From the NCBI GenBank assembly GCA_000750105.3, contig JPHH03000074.1, forward strand, positions 62,001-126,000: a DNA stretch of 64,000 bases, written 5' to 3'. The notes beneath the pieces were generated by a model. It had not been told where the DNA came from and did not search any database. It saw nothing but the letters and a program-made list of their open reading frames with translations. Positions 1 through 9,217 of this stretch are shown here, one piece after another. A program made the position numbers and the translations under genes. This stretch comes from Tolypocladium sp. Sup5 PDA-1 (lineage: Eukaryota > Ascomycota > Sordariomycetes > Hypocreales > Ophiocordycipitaceae). Numbering within the stretch: position 1 is the first letter of the stretch; every line of letters starts with the position of its first letter.

Positions 1-1
1 G

Positions 2-316
2 CACCTGGACGCAGTCACCGCGTACCACGACGATTTCAGCGCTGCCATGGGCTGGAAAGAACTGTATGCCGCCGTCAACAAAGAGCACGACGATGGCCAC
101 GTCGCCAAGTTGGTCCGAGCGTTGAAGAACGGACAAGAAGCCGCCCAGCCGTTCGAAGGGGGCGAGTTCAGCCAGTCATTCCCCGTCAACGGCGGCATGT
201 GGCTCAAGATTGCTCGCATGGCGCTAGATACCACCAAGGGTTGGCCGGCCGATCAAAAATTCGTCAACTTTACTGGCTTTGATATGGGTTGGAAGATCCG
301 TCCTGATCTTGCATAG
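2..316 (+). CDS. DUF4243 questin-oxidase-like Baeyer-Villiger oxidase, C-terminal part (cut by left edge)
   Basis: Only the last 104 codons are in the window; the frame is open from base 2 to the TAG at 314-316, so the gene begins further left. The segment EHDDGHVAKLVRAL (about 35 residues into the visible part) and the closing GFDMGW stretch resemble the C-terminus of the DUF4243 family, which includes AflY/HypA, MdpL and GedK (questin oxidase). Those proteins act in Baeyer-Villiger-like oxidative ring opening of anthraquinones. Its place at the edge of an atrochrysone-type cluster fits that role, and it implies the cluster continues to the left. No cofactor motif is visible in this fragment. 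The family call rests on the C-terminal pattern only; the exact substrate is unknown. Confidence 0.7.
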   Translation, partial: HLDAVTAYHDDFSAAMGWKELYAAVNKEHDDGHVAKLVRALKNGQEAAQPFEGGEFSQSFPVNGGMWLKIARMALDTTKGWPADQKFVNFTGFDMGWKIRPDLA

Positions 317-1272
317 ATGATGGAGATGTCTGAATAGCTCAGAAGACGATTAGGGAAAATGACGTGAAGGTGTTTTGATCGCACTCCAACCTCCATACCT
401 TGCACCCCGCTCGAATAAGGCAGCAGATTTCCTCATTGAATGTCACGAACGGGTGGTGAAAGACAACAGAAAGTGCTCCAGTTCCTTCAGCGAACAAATA
501 ATTGACATTGAAAGGTCGTAACTCGAGCAAATAGTGTGTTCGTTCGAATCAATGTTGTGAAATGCTGCACTCACGGGTGCCTTAAAGGCTTTGAGGGCCA
601 ATGTTGTTTATTGCTACGCTGAAGGGGAGAGAAAGGAACTATCACTTTGGAGGGCAATGTCGCAGCTTAAATTGGGCCACGCTCTGTGGGGACACTTGGT
701 AACCTGGAATGCCTACATATGGCAGGAGAGCTTGACCGTGGCATACCCATTCTGAGAGACCGTATCCTGATAGGCCTCTTCCCAGGGCCTTCCCAGGGCC
801 AGATCTTGAGTATGTGCTTGACCGGTTGGGAACGAAGGTATTCTGTGACACATGGACCCTCGCGAAAAGTGGCATGCACCTGACCTGCCAATCACGGCCG
901 TGGCCGATGTGGACGAGGACCGCACAGGGCAAGAAATCATTGCTGACAGTGCTTTAGGAAGGCGACAAACATGATCCTAGTGATCTCACGCCATTCATTG
1001 ATCCGGCACCAATATCTCTGACAGATGGGTGTCGATCTGCGATGTATCTGTGCTCTACCGGAGGGCTGAGTTCCTGGATTGGTGCATAAGAAGGTTTTTG
1101 TGCGATACGCCTGTTGAAGGACGGAGCGTTGAAGAGTCCGGTTTTGGAGATACCTTGCATTGGGTGGTTTATACTCTGCTTTAAAATGGGCTGTCAATTG
1201 GATAGATGAATACGCTTTGCCACAAATGTTTGCTAGTAACCATTCTTGAGAACCCTACATACCACCCTCCTC
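317..1272. other. Intergenic region
   Basis: Separates the end of the DUF4243 gene from the convergent SDR gene. Several short overlapping ORFs exist on both strands, but none has recognisable motifs or a consistent exon structure. I see no RNA gene or repeat. Confidence 0.5.
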
Positions 1273-2073
1273 TCAAAACCACTGCTTATTCCCAAAATGA
1301 CTAACGAACGCTCCTCCAAAGGTCTCCACCGTCGCCTGGTCTATGACCTCCAGCTGCATCCTCACACTGTCCTCCACCGTGATCGGGCCTGTAAAATGCG
1401 GCGCGTACTCCTTGAACTTCGCACTCATCACCTCCCTCCCCTTGACCTCCTCCTCAGTCGGCTGCGTTTCTCGCGTAGACACGACACCGGGACTAATCGA
1501 CATGAACATTATGCCCTCCGCAACACCGACCGCTGCATGGTACTTCGCCACCAACAGGTTGGCTGCGGCTTTGGAGATAGCATATGGTCCGGCGTTATGG
1601 ATCGCGAAGCGATTCACGGCGTCCATGTCCGCCAACGCTGACGAAATGGTTATGACTTTCTTCACCTCACCTTTTCGAATCAAGGGAAGGAAGGTGTTGA
1701 TCGTATGTGCCAGGCCTACGACATTCGTTTTGAACGAGTCCATGAGGTCTTGCTCCAGGACTTCTGGGGCCAAGTCGACGACGGTTTTGAAAGCGCTCCT
1801 CTGGCTCAGGAGCGCGGCGTTGTTGACCAGGACGTCCAGATCACCGCCTGTAATGTTCGAGACCTCGTCAGCGGCGACGTGGAGGGCTTTAACATCAGTT
1901 ATATCGGCCAGAACGAGGTGCACGTTGGTGATGCCGTCGGCGGCCAGACGATTTTCTGTGGCGGCTTTGTTGCGGACCATGCCGATGACGGTATTGGCTG
2001 GGTTGGAGGAGAGCTGTTTCAGCCAGCCGTAACCGAGACCTCGACTTGCGCCGGTGATTAGGTAGGATGGCAT
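1273..2073 (-). CDS. Short-chain dehydrogenase/reductase, AflD-like
   Basis: A single-exon 266-aa protein. The ATG at 2071-2073 is chosen because the next upstream in-frame start would be a GTG only three codons away, and the protein then begins MPSYLITGASRGLG, placing the Rossmann glycine motif at residues 7-14. NNA (residues 85-87), the serine pair near 144-145 and YAISK (Tyr164, Lys168) complete the classical SDR catalytic set. It resembles the norsolorinic-acid-ketoreductase-like (AflD) SDRs found in aflatoxin, agnestin and tetrahydroxanthone clusters, which reduce a ketone with NADPH. It is cytosolic, with no signal peptide or membrane segment. A tailoring role in this cluster is inferred from location; the substrate is not known. 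Confidence 0.8.
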   Translation of the reverse strand: MPSYLITGASRGLGYGWLKQLSSNPANTVIGMVRNKAATENRLAADGITNVHLVLADITDVKALHVAADEVSNITGGDLDVLVNNAALLSQRSAFKTVVDLAPEVLEQDLMDSFKTNVVGLAHTINTFLPLIRKGEVKKVITISSALADMDAVNRFAIHNAGPYAISKAAANLLVAKYHAAVGVAEGIMFMSISPGVVSTRETQPTEEEVKGREVMSAKFKEYAPHFTGPITVEDSVRMQLEVIDQATVETFGGAFVSHFGNKQWF

Positions 2074-3061
2074 GGTTTGCACCGGATGTGTTCCCTGCGC
2101 GGTGGTTGTGAGGCGTGAAGTTCAAGGTTTAAGTCTTGTGTTATGTGGGGCGAGCAAATAATGGGTTGAATTGCGCATGAGCATCCTTTTATGCACTCAG
2201 GAGTCAGGGATACCCTGCAATTTGGCGTCTTTAAGTACACCGGACGGAGTCTGCACCAATTTAGCTGTGGCCGCAACTGATGTGGGCCAGCGACACCAGC
2301 AAAGATTGATGGCCGGACAAAATGTCCTCCGGCTGTGTAGCTTCGTTATGTTGGCTTTCGGGATATTTTTTTCGGCGGCTGTACCGAAGTCCGACCTTAC
2401 CTCGCAGTAGGGCTCTTGGCCCGTTGCTTTTGCGTTGGAGCATCACTACACCTTGAAAAGTGTATACCGGCGACGAAGAAGCAAAATCCTGACTTCAATT
2501 ATAAAGGAGTGAATTAGATGGAGATGCTTGGGAAAACAAGTTGATTTGGCCGTAAGTCCCAAAGTCCATCTTTGCACTAAAATACTACCTGTTAAGAATT
2601 TTTTAACTACCTATGTATAAAGTTGTTGCTAAATGTTTTTATTAGAAGGGCTATTATTTCGTCTTTTAATTAATGCAGGTGGCTGGGTCTTTATGCTTTC
2701 AACATACGGGTGCCGTGCAGTTCTGTATCCGAAGCTACGGACGAAAGGAAGAAAACTCGAGGCGGCTAAGCTCAGAGCCTTGTAGCTGTGAATCTTTGGT
2801 CAGGGGCATTGGGCACATCGGGTAGTCAACCGGGGTCCGGGGATTCGGGCCCGGGGAGCCGGGTCAATTACGCCAGGCACAGCCCGTGACAAATACCCCA
2901 TCGGTCAAGCAACCCTCTTTACCCACACACCACTTTAGCCACCATTTTATGCTAAAATCATAATTCTATATTGAATCGAGTAAAAATATCTATCTGATAT
3001 AAAAGTTATAAACAGCTCCATATATATCTTAACATAGGCTATGTCTTTTAGCTTATAAGGC
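2074..3061. other. Divergent intergenic region between two SDR genes, AT-rich in its second half
   Basis: Holds the promoters of the two divergent SDR genes (starts at 2073 and 3363). From about 2560 to 3060 the DNA is clearly more AT-rich than the flanks, with short A/T runs, and it abuts the inverted repeat at 3062. That is compatible with an old insertion, but I recognise no coding remnant. Confidence 0.4.
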
Positions 3062-3146
3062 TACCCGTAGGCTCTCCCCCTGGGGGCCCACTAGGCTCAG
3101 GGACGAAGGAGCCTAGTTGGCCCCCAGAGGGAGAGCCTGCAGGTAA
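3062..3146. repeat. Imperfect inverted repeat (snap-back hairpin)
   Basis: The arms 3062-3098 and 3109-3146 are reverse complements with only a few mismatches, separated by about 10 bases. The best-matched part runs from GGCTCTCCC at 3070 inward to CTAGGCTC. The structure lies about 220 bp upstream of the SDR start at 3363. It could be a miniature foldback element or a recombination relic; nothing indicates a transcribed RNA. Confidence 0.7.
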
Positions 3147-3362
3147 CTTAATGTAGACTTATACAAATCGCGGAGAGTGTAAAATGGTGGGCAAAGTAGG
3201 GTGTGGCCAAAGAAGGGGGCCCGACTAATGTAACGTCGTCCGGGTTGTCCCTTACCCGAGATACTGTAGGCTTGACTCTTATCCTGCACGTTCCATTCTT
3301 CGAGATTTATTCGTGATACCAACTTTCGCATCAAGCAGCAGTAACAATCAGTAGCAGCAAAA

Positions 3363-4223
3363 ATGTCTTTCTTCGAATCGGTTCCGCGTCCAACCAAGAC
3401 CTACCATTCCACGACTTATGACCGCATCGCCAGACACAATGGCTTTGATGGCAAAGGCAAGACCATTCTGATCACCGGCGGCGCTTCCGGCGTCGGCTAC
3501 AGTCTTCCCAAAGCTTTCGCCGAAGCTGGCGTCGCGCGTATCGCCATCATCTCGCGCTCTTCGAGTCCGCAGGAGAAAGCGAAAACTGACCTCGAATCCG
3601 CCTACCCGTCCACTCAGATCCTGCCATATCAAGCTTCTATCACAAACAGTATCCGCATGACCGAGATTTTGCGGGATCTTGGTACAGTCGACATCCTAGT
3701 TCTCTGCGCTGCGGTAGTCCACCGCCAAGCCAAAGCGACCGAAGTCACCACGGAAGAAATGCAAGACGGCTTCGACACCAACGTCATCGCCGCCTTCAAC
3801 CTCACCAAAGCCTACCTAGCCACGCCCCTACCTGCCGCCGGCCGGAAGACGATCATCAATATCTCCTCGGCCGCAGCTCAGATGCGGAGTCCGCATAGGG
3901 TCGGCTACGGACCCAGCAAAGCTGCTGTCACGCAAGTGATGCAGCACTTCGCCTTCGAGCAGGAGAGCGATGAGGTGAGGATATTCTCGTTTCATCCCGG
4001 TGCGTTTTACACGCCTACAGTCGCCGAACATTATACGGAAGATGCGATCAGTTGGGAGGACCTCAATTTGCCGGCACATTTTGCGCTCTGGTTGGCAGGG
4101 CCGGAAAGCGGGTTCTTGAATGGACGGTATGTGTGGGCTCATTGGGATGTTGATGAATTGATTGCACTGAAGGACAGGTTAGCGAAGGATCGAGGGTTTT
4201 TGACGATTGGGTTGGTGCTGTAG
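3363..4223 (+). CDS. Short-chain dehydrogenase/reductase
   Basis: A single-exon protein of 286 aa. The ATG at 3363 follows an A-rich leader. TGGASGVG (residues 38-45) is the NAD(P)-binding motif; the serine pair at 168-169 and YGPSK (Tyr182, Lys186) are the catalytic residues. A 30-residue N-terminal extension precedes the Rossmann fold. This class is common as an accessory oxidoreductase in fungal polyketide clusters. It is divergent from the SDR at 1273-2073 and probably shares its control region. It differs enough from the other two SDRs here (different N-terminus and cofactor loop) that it is not a recent duplicate. Substrate not predictable. Confidence 0.8.
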   Translation: MSFFESVPRPTKTYHSTTYDRIARHNGFDGKGKTILITGGASGVGYSLPKAFAEAGVARIAIISRSSSPQEKAKTDLESAYPSTQILPYQASITNSIRMTEILRDLGTVDILVLCAAVVHRQAKATEVTTEEMQDGFDTNVIAAFNLTKAYLATPLPAAGRKTIINISSAAAQMRSPHRVGYGPSKAAVTQVMQHFAFEQESDEVRIFSFHPGAFYTPTVAEHYTEDAISWEDLNLPAHFALWLAGPESGFLNGRYVWAHWDVDELIALKDRLAKDRGFLTIGLVL

Positions 4224-4441
4224 CGCGGTAGATAACACATAATTGAGTGAGCAGGACGTCGGTACATGGATTATGAAATTTGTCTTGTTCTTCGACCAAA
4301 GCTTACATACCGTCTCTCAGATTGTCAGAGTAAAAGCATGGCCATGGCCGCTATGCCCTTCGGACACTTCAGTCACTTTCAATTTCATAATCCGAAACTT
4401 GTATCACAACATATAGGAGCGTGGCGACTGATGGTTTTAAA

Positions 4442-4459
4442 GGGGGGGGGGGGGGGGGG
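4442..4459. repeat. Poly-G tract
   Basis: About 18 consecutive G residues, followed by further G-rich DNA to about 4483. A low-complexity tract of this kind is prone to replication slippage and to assembly length error. Confidence 0.9.
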
Positions 4460-4599
4460 TGTTTAGGAGGGGGGAGGGGGGGGTGAACATGCAGCCGAGC
4501 CGTATGAAGCAGCGCAAGCTGAGCGAGAACTAGCAGAGAGAAGCCGGACTCAAAAGTCGCCTTCACCATCATCGCCACCGGTAGGTCATCTAGTTCCAT

Positions 4600-4789
4600 T
4601 GAGCTCGGCCTTTCAGGATTGCTGAAGCGAGACCAACAAGTCCCAACCGAAGACGCCATGGTCACCTTACAAGCCGCAATAGACGCCGACGCAACTTTTT
4701 GAGATGCCGGGACAAACTACGGCTCACCTGAATACAACAGGCTCCCAGAAGATGCAGAGAAGATATTCATCGGCGGGAAAGGGTTAGTT
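4600..4789 (+). pseudogene. Aldo-keto reductase relic (Plr1/YakC-like, N-terminal fragment)
   Basis: One frame reads ELGLSGLL, then VPTEDAM, LQAAIDADATF, a TGA at the position where the family has Trp, then DAGTNYGSPEYN and PEDAEKIFIGGKG. This is the start of the TIM-barrel aldo-keto reductases of the pyridoxal-reductase group. The helix after EYN is missing about a dozen residues and no downstream barrel strands are found. The TGG-to-TGA stop, the deletion and the absence of the rest show a dead fragment. It ends just before the hAT relic, so insertion or deletion there may have destroyed the gene. It may once have been a cluster oxidoreductase; that is inference. Confidence 0.65.
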
Positions 4790-4836
4790 GCAATAACCTT
4801 AATTGGAAAGCTAATAACCGTGATTTATATGATATC

Positions 4837-5170
4837 ATAGGTGATTCTCGTGGTACTCACTGTCGGAAACATGAATATTTTCAAGATTACCACTAGCAAC
4901 CTCATTATCATCTATAAAATGATCCTCTATTATCCCTGGTGCTTTAATCTGGCTCTTTAAATACCCCTTCTTCTCAATATTGGCCGCCTCAAGACTTATC
5001 CTCTCCTTTGATATCGTTCGAAGGGCTCCTGAGAATACCCATTCAGGTTCTACTGACATTAGCGGCGCAGACATCATCAATGGGATCGCCACGGGGAAAG
5101 AAATGAACTACGCGAATGCGCACTTGGATTTGAACAACGACCACGCCAGCGGTCGTCCCATATATTACAG
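4837..5170 (-). mobile_element. hAT-family transposase relic (C-terminal dimerisation domain)
   Basis: On the minus strand the frame 4835-5092 contains IPLMMSAPLMSVEPEWVFSG followed by ALRTISKERISL and YLKSQI. It matches the hAT C-terminal dimerisation domain, whose usual form is a run like SAEPERVFSG...RISL...ECLKSWI. Further upstream coding sequence is broken by stops and frame changes. It is therefore a short decayed copy, not mobile by itself. It sits inside the biosynthetic cluster between an SDR and a SnoaL-like gene. Confidence 0.7.
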
Positions 5171-5852
5171 TTGACTTCAGAGGCCTTCTTGTGCCAATCT
5201 TGCTTGCAGCTGGCGGAGACGTATTCTTTTCGACAAGCATGGTGGAGGATTGCTGCAGCAATCGCCGGAGAACCCTCTGTTTTGAAGCATTACCCGAGGC
5301 CAATCATAAGTCGCTGAATGGGTTGGGTATTTTTCTCCTGCATGCGGGGAGAAGTTAGGAATACTATCATAGGGAACAGAAGAATAACACTCGTAGTCGG
5401 TAGGCAAGGCAAACTAGTCACACCTGGAAATGATCCACCCAATATCTATTCTCAACGTCTTATCGAGGGTGGCGAAGATAAGAGAGGCCCAAGAAATTAT
5501 TTCCATCTCGCAGCTGCTTTCAGTTATCAGGACTCAGAATGTAATCTCACTGGTGCAGCCCAATCTTCACCCTGCTCCCACTTTCCAACATTGAGAATCC
5601 CCTAGTAGCGAGTAATTCTCTTCTAGTTGTCTGCTAACAACAGGTTGTCAAGAGTTTTTGGCTTGGTGTGAGGGTTTCACGTCGAGATCAAGCTTAGTAA
5701 TGCGATTCGAACCGGTAATCGATTGGAAGGGCAATATAGGTCGATTCTAGATACAAGACATCGCACAAGGAAACAAGAGAAGGGCAGAAAGAGGCTTGCT
5801 TGCCCACAGAATTTATGTGTGTATTGCAGGTCTAGTCCCATGTTGAAGATAG
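5171..5852. other. Intergenic region
   Basis: No convincing gene. Short ORFs on both strands lack motifs; this may include further decayed transposon sequence continuing from the hAT relic. Confidence 0.4.
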
Positions 5853-6366
5853 TTATGCCCCTTGAGCCTGTTCCTGCGCCATCTGGGCCATGTACTGGTC
5901 GAGCTTCGGGAGAAAGTCCTTCATGAAAACGGCGTCGAACATCTCCTCGATCTTATTTACTTTGTCTCCGCTCTCGTCAAACCATACAAAGACAGCGTGC
6001 TCGTTCTTGTACGGCCCGAACGGCGTGCCCGCCTCCGTGACGGCATAGATAACGGCCTTGCCCTGAGCCGAGTCGTGAACGATGTTGTGGACTGTAAGCT
6101 GCTCGCTCTCAAGTCAGAATATGTCTGTATTTCATGACGGAGCCCTGATGCTCACTTACCTGGAAGTTTGTCAAGATCGACATGAGGATGGGAAATAGAT
6201 GCTCGGTGTCCGCGCGGGTGCGAATCGGCACCGCAGAGCTGAAAGGCAGTGTAGTTTGTGTGCAATCGCTCGACCAGCTGGCGAGGAAGCCTCCGGGTGT
6301 CCATTCGCTCCAACCCTTGATGAACCTTTCCAGTGTTGCCCGTTGGACTTCAGCCATTGCAGGCAT
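5853..6366 (-). CDS. SnoaL-like (NTF2-fold) protein 1
   Basis: Two exons, complement of 6160-6366 and 5853-6098, with a 61-bp GT-AG intron, give 150 aa. The start at 6364-6366 (MPAMAEVQ) aligns with its paralogue at 21427-21930 (MPAPAHIQ), and in both genes the intron falls exactly after codon 69 in phase 0. After the intron both read a conserved VHD, KAVIYA, TPFG, AVFV and EEM pattern. Small SnoaL-like proteins of this size act as isomerases, cyclases or hydrolase-like enzymes in fungal polyketide tailoring, including xanthone and dimeric xanthone clusters. Soluble. The reaction here is not predictable from sequence. Confidence 0.8.
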
Positions 6367-7302
6367 GGCAACGTGGCCTGTAGGACGGGATGGAATGAGT
6401 GGTGAACAGGTTTCGGTGGGTACTATAATACAGCCGCACGGGAAGTCTCCCCTTTCTTAAATACTTTGTTGCAAGATTGAGAGGTTTATGGCATGATTTT
6501 TCGGATCTTCTCAGACATCACCATATGTGGGAAATGTTCCAGTGTCTCGCATGACACATCGGAAGATACTGCAGCAATTGCCCCATCGGGTAATCCCCGA
6601 CGAGAGCCGCAATTCACTGGATTCCGGCGCTTTTGTTCATCCAATTGCAAATTGCCCGAGACGAGCCGGCCCTCGGAAGTCGGGACACAGTTCGAGGAGC
6701 GGCCCTATCTGGCTACCGATCCTCCGGATCTGCAGCTTGGTCCAGCCGGGCCCACTTCCACATGACGAAAGATTGACTCGCTTGTCCCAATCATCGCTTG
6801 ACGTTGTTACCGGTCGCCAATGGCGGCCCAACGGTACTCGCGACCTGGTGTGCTACAGTATTTCCGCTGCTCACAGAACAAAGAACCATGAGTCAATGGA
6901 GAAGGCACCAAGAACGGTTACCCCCTGGTCCAGTCGGATAGCTTTGCCACTGCCCAGAGCGTTGCAAGCAATACGAGAGCAGATGGTCGAACGCACTGTT
7001 CTGCCGAACATCGCTTGCCCAGGGCAACGGCGGCTACGTTTGACTAGGCACCTAGCTGGAACAGAAGAGAGCGTCGCATCGTCGAGATTCAGCCAGCCAA
7101 GGCTTCCGAGCCAGTCAGTGGCACCCTTATCTGCTGCGAATCTCACGATCTCACAGCTAACAGAGCTCCCTTTAGCGTTCTAACTATCAGTACCGTAACT
7201 GGATCAGGGTCTAATCTGACGCGTCGATATTTTTGCTCCCAACCGTCGTACTGCTCTACTCTATAGTCCTATATAGCTAGCGGCAGTACGCTGATACGGC
7301 GC
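6367..7302. other. Intergenic region
   Basis: Promoter side of SnoaL-like gene 1 and the 3' side of the methyltransferase gene. One plus-strand ORF of about 218 codons (6527-7183) is arginine/serine/proline-rich without a domain, and I judge it fortuitous. Confidence 0.45.
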
Positions 7303-8229
7303 TTAACGCCTGGTGGCCAAGATGATCTTAGCAGGCCAGTGGCCCTTGACTGGCCGGTTCTCGACGACTTCCTCCATCTCGCGCCACAGCTCCGCTAAGA
7401 GCACGGGATCTTCTCTGGCGAACGGGAACGACGCGACGTGCTCTCGGACGCCGTCTAGGTCCGTCACGAAACTCCAGCCCTCTTCGCTTTCGAACACCTC
7501 GACATCATTCGCGCCAGTGTGCAGGGGCTCGGCCACCTGGATCTCTGGTGGCAAGGGCGCCGTTATACCTCCTTGCTCCATGTTCAGGTGAATGCGCTGC
7601 GCGCCCGGCAGGAACAGCGACTCATCCAGTGGCGCGACGTTGTACGGTCCCTGTGTCCTAGCCATGACCGCAATGAATTTCTCTGAGTCATTGGCCTTCT
7701 TCAACAGCGCGCGCCCGCCGGCCTGGCTGATGCGAGTGTAGATGTCGTCCACCCTCGTATCCTCAAAGCGAGCAGCTCCGAAGCCAGCACATGCAAATGT
7801 TCCGCCAGGCCGTAACTGTTTCGCAATGACTTCCATAGCCACTTTCTGGTCGCAGAAATGCATCACGTTAGTAGCGAAGACCATGTCTACGCTGCCATCT
7901 GGAATATCGTCACCCTCCTCCGCCCGGGCGATGCGGTACCTGAATCCGTCTGTGCCTAGTCGATCTTCGGCGAAGGCGACATTATCCGGTGCGATGTCCG
8001 AAATAATGACATGCTGGAACTTCGACCGTAGCTTGTCAGCGTAGGGGCCGTTTCCGGCCCCTACGTCGTGAGCGGTGCCGAATTTGCCATGGTGTTCCTG
8101 GTGATACCGGAAGAGTCGCTCGAAGAATACGTCAGGAGCCGACGGCCGGCCCTTGAGGTAGTTGTTCCAAAACCCCTTGTCCTTGGCGAAGAGTTTGTCG
8201 TTTGAGTCAAAGAGGGCTGGAATGGCCAT
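7303..8229 (-). CDS. Class I SAM-dependent methyltransferase
   Basis: A single-exon protein of 308 aa; ATG at 8227-8229 and TAA at 7303-7305. Motif I reads DVGAGNGPYA (residues 55-64), the glycine-rich SAM loop; a following acidic strand, the FATNVMHF segment (near residue 118) and LRPGGTF fit the class I Rossmann fold of the Tmt1/Crg1-like fungal group. Related enzymes in xanthone-dimer clusters (for example NsrG in neosartorin biosynthesis) methylate a carboxylate to a methyl ester, so an O-methyltransferase role is likely but inferred. No membrane segment. It lies between the SnoaL-like gene and the FAD monooxygenase, consistent with a tailoring block. Confidence 0.8.
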   Translation of the reverse strand: MAIPALFDSNDKLFAKDKGFWNNYLKGRPSAPDVFFERLFRYHQEHHGKFGTAHDVGAGNGPYADKLRSKFQHVIISDIAPDNVAFAEDRLGTDGFRYRIARAEEGDDIPDGSVDMVFATNVMHFCDQKVAMEVIAKQLRPGGTFACAGFGAARFEDTRVDDIYTRISQAGGRALLKKANDSEKFIAVMARTQGPYNVAPLDESLFLPGAQRIHLNMEQGGITAPLPPEIQVAEPLHTGANDVEVFESEEGWSFVTDLDGVREHVASFPFAREDPVLLAELWREMEEVVENRPVKGHWPAKIILATRR

Positions 8230-9217
8230 CTTGCTAGCCGTGGAGTGTTCTTGGTAGAGCTGAATCGTGGCAATGCCGTATCATTTCCTCTTGTTTTGCG
8301 CAATATATAGACTGGTACCCGCCGCTGGCGGTTGCACGGCACCAAACCCGAGCTCAAGTTTTTGCAGCAGTCCGTAGGCAAAGTACGCCAAAGACCACTT
8401 CTAATCGGATGTCGGGAAGCGAAGCCAACACTTCGTGATGGCCGAGCGCGAAGAGTCATGTGTCATCATTCCTGCGGGCAGGGGTTCGCTGTCGGGGTCG
8501 GGACGAGGAAAGGCTCGGTACGTTTATTACAGAGAAGGCGGCTAGTTCGTTCAGAATACTGCCTAGGCCAGGAATGGCCCCCACCAAGGTAAACGACAAA
8601 CAGGTGGCATGCAGTCGGCCCCGTCTCATCACAAGCTCCTGGAAATGGTCCGACATAGTCACTACCGCTTTGATCCCGTCGTCAGAACAGATTGTTGTTC
8701 GTCGGTACTATGACGATCCAGGGCTGACCGGAAGCCCGCTTACTAGTCACCGTATATCCGTAGGTAAGGCGCAAAGCATACAGCACTGGCTATTGGTTGC
8801 TCGAGTTTGTAGCAATGATGGGAGGATTGGGTCCATTGCTTCAACTTATGGTCGGACTGGGTATTGGTGGGGAAACTAGTACCTCCGGGAGTCGGATGGA
8901 CAACGACCTAGCAACGGCTATGAGATTATCGGTATGATTTCGATAAAATTAGGCAAATAGGTCGGACTAAGGCCCACAGTCGACGGGGATTTGCGAGCGT
9001 TCCGTGTTGCCAAGCGTAACTCAGTAATATATTTTGGCTCACCCTTCTTTCATCATCGGGGTAGGTATTCATCCCACCGTGGACGTCAACCAGGATATTG
9101 AATATCTCTCTACTGCTTCAAGAGCGTTCAACGAGCACAAGGGCACACTTCCGCATATTATCCACAGTTTTCCGCAGATCAAAGCCTTTTTCTGTTTAGC
9201 GAGGTTACGAGCCGAAA
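8230..9217. other. Divergent promoter region (methyltransferase / FAD monooxygenase)
   Basis: Nearly 1 kb between the divergent starts at 8229 and 9218. No coding features supported. I found no perfect AflR-type TCGSWNNSCGR site here; several half-sites (TCGG) occur but are expected by chance. Confidence 0.45.

Noticed and set aside
5690..5725. ATTCGAACC, resembling a tRNA T-arm on the minus strand
   Set aside because: No acceptor or anticodon stems can be folded around it.
6527..7183. A 218-codon plus-strand ORF between the SnoaL-like and methyltransferase genes
   Set aside because: No domain, composition of translated non-coding DNA, and no start context or introns to support it.
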